This document shows positions 19,554 to 29,811 of a stretch of 64,000 nt of DNA, piece by piece. How positions within the stretch are numbered: position 1 is the stretch's first letter; every line of letters starts with the position of its first letter. A program made the position numbers and the translations under genes. Under the pieces are notes generated by a model. It did not search any database, was not told the origin of the DNA, and saw only the letters and a list, made by a program, of their open reading frames with translations. Origin of the DNA: Marinobacterium sp. LSUCC0821 (GTDB lineage Bacteria > Pseudomonadota > Gammaproteobacteria > Pseudomonadales > Balneatricaceae). The stretch is taken from NCBI RefSeq assembly GCF_012848475.1, contig NZ_CP051666.1, positions 1,139,501-1,203,500 on the forward strand. Direction: 5' to 3'.

Positions 19554-20387
19554 TCAAAGCAGGCGAATACCGCGATCATCCTGGGCTAACTTACCCTCTT
19601 TAAGGAGCTGACCAATCGCCATTTTGAACGCCTTCTTACTACATCCAAAACGATCATTGATAGCAACTGGATCACTCTTATCACCCAAGCTGCAGACACC
19701 ACCATGTGCTTCTAGATCGGCTACGATCTGTTCCGCCAAGGAGCCTACACGTTTGTAACCCGGCGCTTGCAGCATGAGACCAACACGACCATCGTCACGG
19801 ACCTGCTTGATATAACCAGGAATACGCTTACCCAAACTCAGATGCTGAGTTAGATCCTGACGGTGGATAAGCCCCTCAAAACGGTCATTGATAATGCAGA
19901 GCATCCCTATGTCAGTCATACGCCATGGCAGAACTTCAACTACCATATCTTTGGCAAGCTCAGATGTATCCACCTCTAGGTAACGATCCGTTTTAGTGGT
20001 AGCTGCCAGGCGCCCGGTATTATCGATATAGATAAATACGTTAACCCATAACCCTTCAGTCACAGGCTTCTGCTGTTCGCCAAAGGGAAGAAACAGATCT
20101 TTCTGCAGCCCCCAATCAAGGAAGGCACCCACTTGAGTTACCGAGGTGACTTTTAAACGGGCGAACTGACCAAGCTCTGCCTTGGGGTGACGCAGCGTTG
20201 CGATCTCTTGATCTTCAGTATCTAAGTAGATGAACACACATAGCTTATCACCCGGTTTAGTACCCTCTGGTACCTCCCCTTTAGGCAATAAAATACCGCC
20301 ACCATCACCGGTATCTAAATAGACACCGTAGGGACTTTCACGAAGTACTTTAAGCTCGTTGCGCTTACCTAACTCAAACACAGGCAT
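19554..20387 (-). CDS. CvfB/YitL-like S1 RNA-binding protein
   Basis: The product has about 277 residues and resembles CvfB, with several S1-like OB domains and a C-terminal winged helix. Motifs are VLRESPYGVYLDT, GAFLDWGLQKDLFLPFGEQ (S1 signature), and FGCSKKAFKMAIGQLLKEG at the end. CvfB proteins bind RNA and affect virulence gene expression in Staphylococcus; the role in this group is unknown. An in-frame TTG lies eight codons upstream; I prefer the ATG because it gives the usual N-terminus before ELGKRNELKV, but the ribosome site is not decisive. Confidence 0.82.
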   Translation of the reverse strand: MPVFELGKRNELKVLRESPYGVYLDTGDGGGILLPKGEVPEGTKPGDKLCVFIYLDTEDQEIATLRHPKAELGQFARLKVTSVTQVGAFLDWGLQKDLFLPFGEQQKPVTEGLWVNVFIYIDNTGRLAATTKTDRYLEVDTSELAKDMVVEVLPWRMTDIGMLCIINDRFEGLIHRQDLTQHLSLGKRIPGYIKQVRDDGRVGLMLQAPGYKRVGSLAEQIVADLEAHGGVCSLGDKSDPVAINDRFGCSKKAFKMAIGQLLKEGKLAQDDRGIRLL

Positions 20388-20442
20388 CTCCGCCAAAATT
20401 TCAAAAGACAATCATACCGCTTTCGATCATTTTTTTCTGCGC

Positions 20443-20480
20443 AAAAAAGAAGGCCGCACTCAATTGAATTGAGCACGGCC
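20443..20480 (-). terminator. ppsA terminator
   Basis: Read leftward, a 14-bp stem (two G-T pairs) spans 20480-20452 and is followed by TTCTTTTTT. It begins 19 bases after the ppsA stop and is a strong intrinsic terminator candidate. Confidence 0.75.
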
Positions 20481-20499
20481 AGAGTGTGAATCGATTCAG

Positions 20500-22869
20500 T
20501 TACTTGCTGTCGTTAGCAAGGTAGAACCAGGTATCCATCACTGAGTCTGGGTTTAGAGAGACAGAGTTAATACCCTGCTCCATCAACCAGCGCGCAAGAT
20601 CTGGGTGATCTGACGGGCCCTGGCCACAGATGCCGACATATTTACCCTGCGCCTTACAAGCTGTAATAGCCATCTCAAGCAAACGTTTCACGGCTTCGTT
20701 ACGCTCATCAAATAGGTGTGCGATCAAACCCGAATCACGGTCTAGACCCAGCGTTAGCTGAGTCAAATCATTAGAGCCGATTGAGAAGCCATCGAAGTAC
20801 TCGAGGAACTGATCTGCTAGAAGTGCGTTAGATGGGATCTCACACATCATGATGAGGCGCAGACCATTCTTACCGCGCTCCAAGCCATTCTCTGATAGCA
20901 GCTCGACAACCTGCTTCGCTTCACCCGGTGTACGAACAAACGGCACCATGATCTCAACGTTAGTAAGACGCATCTCATCACGAACACGTTTAAGCGCACG
21001 ACACTCAAGCTCGAAACAATCACGGAAATCTTCAGAGATGTAACGCGCAGCACCGCGGAAGCCCAGCATTGGGTTCTCTTCATGCGGCTCAAATGACTGC
21101 CCACCGATAAGGTGACCATACTCATTCGATTTAAAGTCAGACATGCGAACAATGACCTTCTTAGGGTAGAAGGCTGCTGCTAGCGTAGAGATACCCTCTG
21201 CGAGTTTATCTACATAAAAATCTACTGGTGATGCGTAGCCAGAGATGCGACGCTCAATCACCTGGCGCACATCACGCGGCTGCTCTTCTAGATTCAGAAG
21301 CGCTTTAGGGTGCACACCGATCATGCGGTTAATGATGAACTCAAGACGCGCTAGACCAACACCTGCGTTAGGCAGCGACTGGAAGTCGAAGGCGCGATCT
21401 GGGTTGCCGACGTTCATCATCACATCAAACGGAAGTGTTGGCATCTGCTCAACATTGTTAGTTTGATGTTCGAACTGCAGCTTACCTTCGTAAGCACGGC
21501 CAGTATCACCCTCTGCACAAGAGACAGTGACATCCTGACCATCGGTCAATTTCTCAGTTGCGTCGCCACAACCGACAATCGCCGGAATGCCCAATTCACG
21601 TGCAATGATTGCGGCGTGACAGGTACGACCACCACGGTTAGTGACAATTGCTGCAGCACGCTTCATAACAGGTTCCCAATCTGGGTCTGTCATATCAGTT
21701 ACTAGTACATCGCCCTCTTTAACGTTGTGCATCTCATCTAGTGACTTAACAAGACGAACAGTTCCGGCACCGATGCGGTGACCGATTGAGCGGCCTTCAA
21801 CAAGAACCTTACCCTTCTCTTTCATTAGGTAACGTTCAATAACCGTTTTCTGGGTCTGGCTGCGCACAGTTTCAGGACGAGCCTGGACAATGTAGAGCTG
21901 ACCATCATCTCCATCACGCGCCCACTCAACATCCATTGGACGGCCGTAGTGGTTCTCGATGATCACAGCGATGCGCGCCAGCTCTTCAACTTCATGATCT
22001 TCGATACAGAAACGATTTCGATCTGCGTAAGGGACATCGATAGTCTCAACTGCTTTACCAGCACTATGCTCGTCTGTGTAGATCATCTTGATCGCTTTCG
22101 AACCTAGGGTACGGCGAAGGATCGCCGGAGCATTCTGTTTAAGCGTTGGTTTGTAAACGTAGAACTCGTCTGGGTTTACTGCGCCCTGAACGACTGTTTC
22201 GCCCAAACCATAAGCCGCAGTGATAAACACAACGTGCTGGAAACCAGATTCGGTATCCAACGAGAAGAGCACACCAGATGCACCAGTTTCAGAACGCACC
22301 ATGCGCTGAATACCTGCAGAAAGTGCAACCTCAGCATGAGTAAAACCTTTATGCACGCGGTAGGAGATAGCGCGGTCGTTGTAGAGGGATGCAAACACCT
22401 CTTTGATTGCGTGTTTGATGTTGTCCAAACCACGAATATTCAGGAAGGTCTCCTGTTGACCTGCAAAGGATGCATCTGGAAGGTCTTCTGCAGTTGCTGA
22501 TGAACGAACAGCGACACTGATCTCTTCCTGCCCTGCCAACATCTCTGCGTAGCCAGCATCGATCGCTGCTTCAAGCTCTGGCTGGAACTGCGCATCCATA
22601 ATCCACTGGCGAATCTCTTTACCTGTCTCTGCAAGAGCACGTGTATCATCTGCATCCAGCACATCAAGACGGGCATTAATACGATCAGCAAGACCACCAT
22701 AAGCCAAGAACTCACGATACGCTTCAGCCGTTGTTGCGAAGCCACCTGGGACTCGAACGCCCGCTTCACTTAATTGGCTGATCATCTCACCTAGAGATGC
22801 GTTTTTACCACCAACCTTATCTACGTCGGTCATGCGTGCCTGATCGAGGCGAATTACATAGTCTGTCAA
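20500..22869 (-). CDS. ppsA: Phosphoenolpyruvate synthase
   Basis: PpsA converts pyruvate and ATP to phosphoenolpyruvate, AMP and phosphate, allowing gluconeogenesis from three-carbon substrates. The 789-residue protein has the N-terminal ATP-binding domain ([31 protein letters not shown]). The swivelling domain carries the catalytic histidine in [21 protein letters not shown], and the C-terminal PEP/pyruvate barrel contains GLARLEFI and [17 protein letters not shown]. The start is TTG, eight bases after GGAG; no ATG fits before VGGKNAS without losing conserved residues. It is divergent from its regulator ppsR. Confidence 0.95.
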   Translation of the reverse strand: MTDYVIRLDQARMTDVDKVGGKNASLGEMISQLSEAGVRVPGGFATTAEAYREFLAYGGLADRINARLDVLDADDTRALAETGKEIRQWIMDAQFQPELEAAIDAGYAEMLAGQEEISVAVRSSATAEDLPDASFAGQQETFLNIRGLDNIKHAIKEVFASLYNDRAISYRVHKGFTHAEVALSAGIQRMVRSETGASGVLFSLDTESGFQHVVFITAAYGLGETVVQGAVNPDEFYVYKPTLKQNAPAILRRTLGSKAIKMIYTDEHSAGKAVETIDVPYADRNRFCIEDHEVEELARIAVIIENHYGRPMDVEWARDGDDGQLYIVQARPETVRSQTQKTVIERYLMKEKGKVLVEGRSIGHRIGAGTVRLVKSLDEMHNVKEGDVLVTDMTDPDWEPVMKRAAAIVTNRGGRTCHAAIIARELGIPAIVGCGDATEKLTDGQDVTVSCAEGDTGRAYEGKLQFEHQTNNVEQMPTLPFDVMMNVGNPDRAFDFQSLPNAGVGLARLEFIINRMIGVHPKALLNLEEQPRDVRQVIERRISGYASPVDFYVDKLAEGISTLAAAFYPKKVIVRMSDFKSNEYGHLIGGQSFEPHEENPMLGFRGAARYISEDFRDCFELECRALKRVRDEMRLTNVEIMVPFVRTPGEAKQVVELLSENGLERGKNGLRLIMMCEIPSNALLADQFLEYFDGFSIGSNDLTQLTLGLDRDSGLIAHLFDERNEAVKRLLEMAITACKAQGKYVGICGQGPSDHPDLARWLMEQGINSVSLNPDSVMDTWFYLANDSK

Positions 22870-23033
22870 AGCCCTGTCTCCAAAAAGTCGTGTGCTTGAT
22901 ACAACGATTCAAATGAACCATTGAGCCACATAGTAGTGAAGCGCAACTAAAATAAAACCCCTTTTAAAAATGTAATTTCGCTACAAAAATCTCTAATATG
23001 AGTCTAAAAAATAGCGTTATAAGAGCTTAAATA

Positions 23034-23852
23034 ATGAAACGAACAGCCTTTTTCATCTCCGACGGCACCGGTATTACTGCAGAAGTTCTCGGAAACAGTC
23101 TCCTCAGTCAGTTTGAAGATGTTGAGTTTGAGGAGGTCACGCTCCCTTACATCGACACCGAAGAGAAAGTTAAAGCAACCGTAGATCGCATCAACACAGC
23201 GGGCGCACAAGATGGTGTGCAACCTATCGTCTTTGACACCTTCGTGAACGCCGAGTTTCGTCAGATGATTGCCGAGGCTAACTCTTTCAATATCGATATC
23301 TTCTCAACCTTCTTGAAGCCGCTTGAACAAGAGCTAGAGACCAAATCGACGTACACCATCGGTAAATCACACGCCATCAATCAGATTGATCGATACAAGG
23401 CGCGTATCGATTCAGTCAACTTCGCGCTCGACAATGATGACGGTGCACGTACTCAACAGTATCAAATGGCTGACATTATCTTGGTCGGCGTATCACGATG
23501 CGGCAAAACCCCAACCTGCCTCTACATGGCGCTGCAATATGGTATTCGCGCCGCTAACTACCCGCTAACAGAAGAGGATATGGAGGCTAACGATCTTCCA
23601 GAGGTCCTTAAACAGCACCGCAGCAAACTCTACGGATTAACAATTGATCCATTCCAACTTGCTGCAATTCGCAATGAACGCCGCCCCAATAGCCGCTACT
23701 CGTCACTGGACCAGTGTGATTTCGAAACTCGCACCGTAGAGCGCTTCTTTAAGCAGAACGGGATGTCATCGATTAATACGACAAACTTCTCAATAGAAGA
23801 GATCGCGACTCGAATCATGGCGGATGCTGACATAGCACGCCGCATTGTTTAG
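23034..23852 (+). CDS. ppsR: PEP synthase regulatory protein (bifunctional kinase/phosphorylase)
   Basis: PpsR phosphorylates PEP synthase with ADP to inactivate it and reverses this with phosphate. The 272-residue DUF299 family protein opens [21 protein letters not shown] and has the P-loop [12 protein letters not shown] near residue 155, then YPLTEEDM. It is divergent from ppsA with 164 bases between, which holds the promoters of both; I could not fix either with confidence. Confidence 0.94.
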   Translation: MKRTAFFISDGTGITAEVLGNSLLSQFEDVEFEEVTLPYIDTEEKVKATVDRINTAGAQDGVQPIVFDTFVNAEFRQMIAEANSFNIDIFSTFLKPLEQELETKSTYTIGKSHAINQIDRYKARIDSVNFALDNDDGARTQQYQMADIILVGVSRCGKTPTCLYMALQYGIRAANYPLTEEDMEANDLPEVLKQHRSKLYGLTIDPFQLAAIRNERRPNSRYSSLDQCDFETRTVERFFKQNGMSSINTTNFSIEEIATRIMADADIARRIV

Positions 23853-23883
23853 GACTTTTTAAGGAGCTTTTTAGGAGAGAGCA

Positions 23884-24432
23884 ATGACCCTTGATACGCA
23901 CAGAACCACGCTACTTGTCATAGATATTCAGGCCAAATTGGCACCTGCGATTGCTGAGTCAGAGATTGTTATCAAAGAGTGTGAAGATATCGTCCAAGTG
24001 GCGCAGTTGCTTGAAGTAGAGACCATCTATACCGAGCAGTATCCTAAGGGGTTAGGAGCTACCGTACCTGAACTTAAATCTCTACTTGAGACGAGTGCAA
24101 TTCGACTCGAGAAGCTCAGCTTTTCATGCATGAGCGAGCGACGTTGCCATGCAAAAATTAGAGATCTACTAAAACCTCAGGTTGTTGTTTGTGGCATGGA
24201 GACTCATGTCTGTGTGCTGCAAACTGTGTTAGAGCTGATTGACGAAGGTTACGAGGTCTTCGTAATTGAAGAGGCTGTTAGCTCACGCACACTCAAAAAC
24301 AAGCAGCTCGCCCTAGCGAGAATGGAAGCCGCTGGCGCTCAAATCATCTCCAAAGAGATGGCGATCTTTGAGTGGCTAGGTTCGGCTGAACACCCTAGGT
24401 TCAAGGAGATCAGCAAAAACTTCGTTCGTTAA
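23884..24432 (+). CDS. Isochorismatase-family cysteine hydrolase
   Basis: The 182-residue protein has the fold markers of cysteine hydrolases: an aspartate in LLVIDIQAKLAPAI, a lysine in KLSFSCM, and the nucleophile cysteine in CGMETHVCVLQT. It resembles YcaC/ISOC1-type proteins, whose substrates are mostly unknown. AGGAGAG precedes the ATG by five bases. It starts 31 bases after ppsR and may be co-transcribed, but no link to PEP metabolism can be inferred. It meets yihY tail to tail with a four-base overlap. Confidence 0.85.
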   Translation: MTLDTHRTTLLVIDIQAKLAPAIAESEIVIKECEDIVQVAQLLEVETIYTEQYPKGLGATVPELKSLLETSAIRLEKLSFSCMSERRCHAKIRDLLKPQVVVCGMETHVCVLQTVLELIDEGYEVFVIEEAVSSRTLKNKQLALARMEAAGAQIISKEMAIFEWLGSAEHPRFKEISKNFVR

Positions 24433-25697
24433 TTGCTAAACAGCTCACTTAACTTCACTGCAAAAATCTCTTCGCGTGCAAGTTTAAGACGACTAAAGCG
24501 CTGCTCAATATCCGCCTGCCAAGCTGTTTGGCTGCAGTGATCTAATGCGGGCAGCGGGTCTAACTCATAGATATCTGCGAGTGTCAGCGAGTGCAGATCT
24601 CGTTTCAAAATTAGAGTCCCCTGAGCAGTCTCCGTGAACAAGCTTAAAGCACGGCAGCGCTGAATCACCTCATGCAGCACTTCCGCTTTGAGGCCAGACA
24701 GTTTCGACAAGATCGCTTTTTCAGATAGTTCACCACCGCGCTGCTGCACTTCATATAAAAGCTCAATTATACGAAGCGCTTCGATGAACCAACGTTTACT
24801 GGATCGCGGCTCTGACGCACCGTAAGTCAGGATTCGACTGAGCACCGCGCCTAAAAGCACAACACACCAAGAGAGATAGATCCAAACAAGGAATAGTGGC
24901 ACCGCTGCAAAGGCACCATAGATCAGTTGGTAAGAGGGAGAGTAGGCAACAAAAAGTGCAAAGCCACGTTTCGCCAACTCAAAGAGAAGCGCAGCGACCA
25001 AACCGCTAATAATCGCGGCTTGCGCAGGAACATGGGCGTTTGGAATCACGGCATAGATAAGTGCAAAAGCGCCTGCAGTCATCAACCACGGCAACAGATT
25101 GAGAAGCTTAAATCCTGAGATTGGTTCGAAGCTATCTAACTGTGTGACACCAACGAGATAGCTACTTAAGACTATTCCAGCACCGACAAGAATAGGACCA
25201 AGAGTCAGTACTGCCCAGTAGGTTAAAAATGAGCGCACACCTGAACGCGTCGTTTTAACCTTCCAGATTCGGTTAAAGGCTGACTCGATATTTTTCATCA
25301 TCAGCAGCGCCGTGATAAATAGAAACAGCGCACCCACCACCGTTAGGGATTTAGCTTGGTTGGCAAACCCGGCAAGATGCTCCTGAATTTGAATTCCAGT
25401 ATTAGGCAGAAAATTCTCAAATACCCAACCCTCTATCTGTGCCCCCACCTCTTGCGAACTGGGAATAGCCGCCAACATCGCATAGCTCACGGTCATCAAC
25501 GGGACAATTGAGAAGAGCGTGGTGTAGGTCAGCGCTGCGGCATTGATAACCCCCTGATCTCTGAAAAATGTACGTATGACAGTGAGCAAAAATTGACTGA
25601 AGGTTACACAACGTTGTGCCAAATGACTCAAGGCGATCTCCAAACTGGTTAGACGCGGGATGCTCTTATACAATAGCCCAATTATTCGACATAACAA
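24429..25697 (-). CDS. YihY/BrkB family membrane protein with C-terminal extension
   Basis: The protein has up to 422 residues. The first 300 form a six-span YihY/BrkB (UPF0761) membrane domain (AALTYTTLFSIVPLMTVSYA, FNRIWKVKTTRSGVRSFLTYW, AFAAVPLFLVWIYLSWCVVLLGA). The last 120 are soluble and look like a winged-helix segment (LSEKAILSKLSGLKAEVLHEV). The family was once misnamed ribonuclease BN; its function is unknown. The frame starts at a TTG; a nearby TTG nine codons in is also possible, and there is no early ATG. It is divergent from arsC with 12 bases between. Confidence 0.85.
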   Translation of the reverse strand: MLCRIIGLLYKSIPRLTSLEIALSHLAQRCVTFSQFLLTVIRTFFRDQGVINAAALTYTTLFSIVPLMTVSYAMLAAIPSSQEVGAQIEGWVFENFLPNTGIQIQEHLAGFANQAKSLTVVGALFLFITALLMMKNIESAFNRIWKVKTTRSGVRSFLTYWAVLTLGPILVGAGIVLSSYLVGVTQLDSFEPISGFKLLNLLPWLMTAGAFALIYAVIPNAHVPAQAAIISGLVAALLFELAKRGFALFVAYSPSYQLIYGAFAAVPLFLVWIYLSWCVVLLGAVLSRILTYGASEPRSSKRWFIEALRIIELLYEVQQRGGELSEKAILSKLSGLKAEVLHEVIQRCRALSLFTETAQGTLILKRDLHSLTLADIYELDPLPALDHCSQTAWQADIEQRFSRLKLAREEIFAVKLSELFSN

Positions 25698-25709
25698 CTA
25701 GGATTCAGC

Positions 25710-26057
25710 ATGCCAATCACGATTCTTCACAACCCTCGCTGTTCAAAATCTCGACAGACGCTGGCACTTCTTGAGGAGCAGGGCATCACCCCAGTTGTTC
25801 GTGAGTATCTTAACGATCCACTGACCAGCGAAGAGCTAGAAACCCTTATTTCAAAGCTCGACCTTACAGCAGCAGCCTTGGTTCGCAATAAAGAGGATGA
25901 GTTCAAAGAGGCGGGATTAGACCTTAAGAGCAGTAGTGATGCTGAATTCATCGCTGCAATGGTTAAATACCCCCGTTTGATGGAGCGCCCAGTCGTCATT
26001 AACGGCGATAAAGCAAGAATTGGACGCCCACCTGAGCAAGTACTGGAGATCATCTAG
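25710..26057 (+). CDS. arsC: ArsC-family reductase (glutaredoxin type)
   Basis: The 115-residue protein has the ArsC active-site region HNPRCSKSRQTL (C11) and the PRLMERPVV motif with the conserved arginine, followed by GRPPEQVLEII. It is likely a glutaredoxin-dependent arsenate reductase; no other ars genes are nearby, so a general thiol reductase role is possible. Its TAG stop shares one base with the GTG start of wrbA. The arsC-wrbA-DUF2069 set next to yihY is, as I recall, also found in Pseudomonas. Confidence 0.85.
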   Translation: MPITILHNPRCSKSRQTLALLEEQGITPVVREYLNDPLTSEELETLISKLDLTAAALVRNKEDEFKEAGLDLKSSSDAEFIAAMVKYPRLMERPVVINGDKARIGRPPEQVLEII

Positions 26058-26650
26058 TGTCCCCTTTTGTTCTGGTTCTATTTACCAGCCGTCACGGCTC
26101 AACTCGCGCGCTTGCTGAGCACATTGCGGCCGGAATTGAGTCGACTGGTATAGAAGCAAAACTGAGAACAGTGCGGGCTCCGGGCGTTTCGGAAGAGGCT
26201 TTAGCACATGTCGACGGCACACTCTATGTTGAAGCGCAGGACCTGAAAGAGTGCTCAGGGTTAGCACTTGGCAGCCCTACCCGCTTTGGTCAAATGGATA
26301 GCAATCTCAGTGCTTTCATTCAAAACACCACAACGGAGTGGCTATCGGGTGAATTAATTGACAAACCGGCGACGGTATTCACCTCAAGCAGTTCGATGCA
26401 CGGAGGCCAGGAGAGCACTCTACTCTCGATGATGCTACCGCTGCTCCATCACGGCATGTTAATTAGCGGCATCCCATACAGCTCAGAAAAACTTCATTCA
26501 ACGACCAGTGGCGGTAGCCCATACGGCGCCAGCCATGTTAGCGGTGAAGCTGGCAATGCAACAATGACTCAGGATGAGAAAACTCTCGCGTTTCAACAGG
26601 GTGTTCGTCTTGGAAAATTGGCATCAACACTTGCGTCACAGAGAGGGTAA
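26057..26650 (+). CDS. wrbA: WrbA-type NAD(P)H:quinone oxidoreductase
   Basis: WrbA is an FMN flavoprotein that reduces quinones by two electrons. The 197-residue product has the flavodoxin phosphate loop TSRHGSTRALAEHIA, then GLALGSPTRFGQMDSNLSAF and SSSSMHGGQESTLLSM, and PYGASHVSG near the end, as in WrbA. The start is GTG, overlapping the arsC stop by one base (TAGTG), which points to translational coupling. Confidence 0.9.
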   Translation: MSPFVLVLFTSRHGSTRALAEHIAAGIESTGIEAKLRTVRAPGVSEEALAHVDGTLYVEAQDLKECSGLALGSPTRFGQMDSNLSAFIQNTTTEWLSGELIDKPATVFTSSSSMHGGQESTLLSMMLPLLHHGMLISGIPYSSEKLHSTTSGGSPYGASHVSGEAGNATMTQDEKTLAFQQGVRLGKLASTLASQRG

Positions 26651-26659
26651 GGAGTACCC

Positions 26660-27028
26660 ATGACTATTGCTGTTAAAGCTAAATTCAGCGGAGTGATCAC
26701 CAAGATCACCTTCGCTGCGCTCATCATATTTTACGCCATACGCTTTCTTTGGCTTGCACCTAGCGCATCCGACCATCCTTGGGTGATTTGGCTAATCTAC
26801 ACCCTACCCCTGATTGGCTTTGCGCCTGCAGTTTTCCGCGGCACTCCTCGGCCACACGCTTGGTTATGTTTTGTGTTGCTACTTTATTTTCTAGGCGCTG
26901 TTGTGACCGCTATCCAACCTCACTTAGCGATCTTCGGCTGGATAGAGTCTCTACTTCTTATGACACTCTTCACCTCGGCCATGTTATTTGCTCGTTGGCA
27001 GAGTCGTTTCCTGAGAGAACAGGGTTAA
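26660..27028 (+). CDS. DUF2069 inner-membrane protein
   Basis: The 122-residue protein has about four transmembrane spans (FAALIIFYAIRFLW, WVIWLIYTLPLIGFAPA, WLCFVLLLYFLGAVVTA, IESLLLMTLFTSAMLFA). It matches the DUF2069 pattern, including the PLIGFAPAVFRGTPRPHAW turn. AAGGAG precedes the ATG. Its function is unknown. It ends exactly where the desulfurase fusion begins (zero-base gap). Confidence 0.8.
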   Translation: MTIAVKAKFSGVITKITFAALIIFYAIRFLWLAPSASDHPWVIWLIYTLPLIGFAPAVFRGTPRPHAWLCFVLLLYFLGAVVTAIQPHLAIFGWIESLLLMTLFTSAMLFARWQSRFLREQG

Positions 27029-28675
27029 ATGGATAGCCAATCACTGCGCAAACTGCGTGCTGATTTTCCAATTCTAAGCACACGTTTTGATGGGCAACCC
27101 CTTGTCTATTTTGATAATGCAGCAACGACACAGAAGCCTCGTCAGGTAATTGATGCGATAACCCAGTTCTATCGCAAAGAGAACGCTAACGTTCACCGTG
27201 CTGCTCACCGTTTATCCAGCAGGGCAACCGAACATTTTGAACAGGCGCGTGATGCAGTTGCACGGTTTTTAAACTGCTCTTCTGAAGAGGTTATCTGGAC
27301 ACGTGGCACCACAGAGAGCCTCAATCTAGTTGCTCAAAGCTACTTAAGGCCGCTGCTTAAAGCGGGTGAGACAGTCCTGGTTATGCAGAGCTCACACCAT
27401 GCAAACATTGTTCCTTGGCAACAGGTGACCCAGAGCTGTGGTGCAAATCTGCAAGTCATACCCCTAGACGAGGCAGGAGATGTTGACCTCACTGCCTATC
27501 AACAATTTCTAGAGACAAACCCAAAACTGGTCGCTTTGACCCATGTTTCCAATGCGCTGGGTACGATCTACCCTATCGCGGAGATGGTTCGCATGGCCAA
27601 AGAGGCAGGCGCAACGGTTGTTGTTGATGGCGCGCAAGCAGTTCCACACCTGCAAATAGATTTAACCCAGCTAGGTGCCGATTTCTATGCCTTTTCCGGC
27701 CATAAGCTTTTTGGACCTACAGGCATCGGCGTGCTCTATGGCGTAAGTCATCTACTTGATTTAATGCCTCCCTGGCAGACCGGTGGCGAGATGATTGAAA
27801 AGGTCTCCTTTGATGGCACGACCTTTACCTCGGCACCACTGAGATTTGAAGCAGGCACACCCGATATCGCAGGTGCTGTAGGTTTGAAAGCGGCGGTCGA
27901 ATATCTCGAGAAACAAGATAGTGATGCCCTGTTCGCTCACGAAGCCGAACTTGCCAAGTTTGCTCGCCAACAGTTATCGCTACTACCTGGAATTAAACTT
28001 CTACCGGCTGGGAGTGAACAGGTTTCGGTCATCACCTTTACCCATATGGATCTTCACGCTTCAGATATTGCAGCCCTACTTGATGAATCAGGTATCGCGG
28101 TGCGAGCTGGAACACACTGTGCACAACCCCTACTTACTGCCCTCAACATTGAGTCAGCAGTTCGCGTTTCCCTCGCCTTTTACAACAGTTTGGAAGAGGT
28201 TGAACACCTCATTTCAATACTGGAAACAATAGTATCTAACACTGCCAACAGCGCTGAAACTATTGAAGAGTCCAATACCTTTTTCATCGAGAAAAGAGAC
28301 GACTTAATCAGGGCATTAAGCGAGACAGGTAGCTGGCCAGAGCGCCTCAATCTGCTGATGAAGCTAGGTACATTAAAGGGTAAATATAGCCAAACGGTCC
28401 GCATCGCAGCGAATGAGGTCGTTGGCTGTGCCAGCCGTACTTGGATCGAGTTGAGTGCAAACGACGGTCAGATTTCAATCAAGGGAGACTCTGACAGCCG
28501 TCAGATTAATGCGCTGATACATCTCATTAGCGAAGGGCTTGAGCGATCGTTGAGCGTGGATCAGATTAGGGCAGAATTGGATGCGCTGGGTCTAGAGCGT
28601 CAACTCAGTCGAACTCGAGGCAACGCAATTCAGACCCTTTTAAAACGAGTAGCGGCGCTTAGCCTAAAACTATAG
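27029..28675 (+). CDS. Cysteine desulfurase fused to a SufE/CsdE sulfur acceptor
   Basis: The 548-residue frame joins two proteins normally separate. Residues 1-405 are a SufS/CsdA-type PLP desulfurase: YFDNAATTQKP, SSHHANIVPWQQ, VVVDGAQAVPH, PLP lysine K226 in FSGHKLFGPTG, and catalytic C364 in RAGTHCAQPLL. Residues 419-548 are a SufE/CsdE domain with the acceptor cysteine C467 in EVVGCASRTWIEL. A short linker (about 403-418, acidic and serine/asparagine-rich) joins them. The desulfurase frees sulfur from cysteine as a persulfide and SufE takes it. The frame is continuous with no sign of frameshift. It directly follows a DUF2069 gene. No other suf or csd gene is in the window. Confidence 0.92.
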   Translation: MDSQSLRKLRADFPILSTRFDGQPLVYFDNAATTQKPRQVIDAITQFYRKENANVHRAAHRLSSRATEHFEQARDAVARFLNCSSEEVIWTRGTTESLNLVAQSYLRPLLKAGETVLVMQSSHHANIVPWQQVTQSCGANLQVIPLDEAGDVDLTAYQQFLETNPKLVALTHVSNALGTIYPIAEMVRMAKEAGATVVVDGAQAVPHLQIDLTQLGADFYAFSGHKLFGPTGIGVLYGVSHLLDLMPPWQTGGEMIEKVSFDGTTFTSAPLRFEAGTPDIAGAVGLKAAVEYLEKQDSDALFAHEAELAKFARQQLSLLPGIKLLPAGSEQVSVITFTHMDLHASDIAALLDESGIAVRAGTHCAQPLLTALNIESAVRVSLAFYNSLEEVEHLISILETIVSNTANSAETIEESNTFFIEKRDDLIRALSETGSWPERLNLLMKLGTLKGKYSQTVRIAANEVVGCASRTWIELSANDGQISIKGDSDSRQINALIHLISEGLERSLSVDQIRAELDALGLERQLSRTRGNAIQTLLKRVAALSLKL

Positions 28676-29377
28676 GTTGCGCCACACAGCTCCGTCTGAC
28701 TTTTTATCGAGCAGATCGAGAAAAGTCTCATGCGCGGCTAACTCTTCGTCAGATGCTTTAATGACTTGAAGACCTTCAACAAGATCTGCTGCAACACGAC
28801 GAATCTTTTCACCACCCTCTCCGTCATCCTGACCATCGACAGAGAGAATTAACGAAGTTTGGCCGCCGGTAAGGGCGAGATATACGTCTGCTAGGATCTC
28901 TGAGTCGAGAAGTGCGCCGTGCAGCTCACGGTGACTGTTATCGATAAAGTAACGGCGACAGAGTGCATCTAGGCTGTTTTTTTGGCCTGGGTGTTTCTTA
29001 CGAGCCAACGCCAAACTGTCGGTGATGGTACAGATATCTTCAATCTTCTCATCGATACCATTGCGCTGAAACTCTTTGTTGATGAAGCCAACGTCGAACG
29101 CTGCGTTATGAATGATCAGCTCTGCGCCACGAACAAACTCAACAAACTCAGCAACAACCTCACTAAATTTCGGCTTATCTTCCAAGAACTGATTGGTGAT
29201 ACCGTGAACCTCAATCGCTTCAGCGTCCACTTCTCGATCGGGCTTAATGTATTGATGATAGTTGTTGCCTGTAATGCGTCGAGCGACCATCTCAACACAA
29301 CCAATCTCAATAATGTTGTGACCCTCATCGGGTTCAAGACCTGTAGTCTCGGTATCAAGTACGATTTGACGACTCAT
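28670..29377 (-). CDS. dnaQ: DNA polymerase III epsilon subunit
   Basis: Epsilon is the 3'-5' proofreading exonuclease of the replicase. The 235-residue product has [12 protein letters not shown] (Exo I), [14 protein letters not shown] (Exo II), and [19 protein letters not shown] (Exo III). The downstream QTSLIL (about residue 184) is a likely clamp-binding motif. The C-terminal tail that binds the alpha subunit follows. Its ATG overlaps the rnhA stop by four bases, and its end overlaps the fused desulfurase gene by six bases on the other strand. Confidence 0.95.
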   Translation of the reverse strand: MSRQIVLDTETTGLEPDEGHNIIEIGCVEMVARRITGNNYHQYIKPDREVDAEAIEVHGITNQFLEDKPKFSEVVAEFVEFVRGAELIIHNAAFDVGFINKEFQRNGIDEKIEDICTITDSLALARKKHPGQKNSLDALCRRYFIDNSHRELHGALLDSEILADVYLALTGGQTSLILSVDGQDDGEGGEKIRRVAADLVEGLQVIKASDEELAAHETFLDLLDKKSDGAVWRNL

Positions 29378-29811
29378 GCTGCTTGCTCCTCACAACCTCT
29401 GTTAGCCAACTGATCGGCACGTTCATTACCGGGATCGCCGCTATGTCCTTTGACCCAACGCCACTCAATTTTGTGAGGTTCTGCCGCTTTATCTAAACGC
29501 TGCCACAACTCAACATTCTTAACAGGTTTACCTGTTGAGCTGCGCCAGTTTTTCTTTTTCCAACCGAATATCCACTCAGTAATTCCCTGACGCAGGTACT
29601 GTGAATCGGTATAGAGAACTACATCAGAGCCGCGTTTTAAACACTCAAGCGCTGCTATAGCTGCCATAAGTTCCATGCGATTGTTGGTCGTCTCAGGTTC
29701 TCCGCCCCACAACTCTTTCTCAGCATCACCATATTTGAGGATTGCTCCCCAACCGCCCGCTCCGGGGTTACCTTTACAGGCCCCGTCTGTATAAATCGTT
29801 ACTACTTTCAA
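29374..29811 (-). CDS. rnhA: Ribonuclease HI
   Basis: It cleaves RNA in RNA:DNA hybrids. The 145-residue protein carries the catalytic set D9, E47, D69 and D133, with H123, in [38 protein letters not shown], and [14 protein letters not shown]. Length and motifs fit E. coli RNase HI. It overlaps both neighbours by four bases (methyltransferase upstream, dnaQ downstream), so the three are one translational unit. Confidence 0.96.
   Translation of the reverse strand: MKVVTIYTDGACKGNPGAGGWGAILKYGDAEKELWGGEPETTNNRMELMAAIAALECLKRGSDVVLYTDSQYLRQGITEWIFGWKKKNWRSSTGKPVKNVELWQRLDKAAEPHKIEWRWVKGHSGDPGNERADQLANRGCEEQAA

Noticed and set aside
24429-25697. Ribonuclease BN
   Set aside because: The old name for this family is wrong; the protein is a multi-span membrane protein with no nuclease motif.
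28982-29413. 143-codon frame antisense to dnaQ
   Set aside because: Lies wholly over conserved exonuclease motifs on the other strand; no features of its own.
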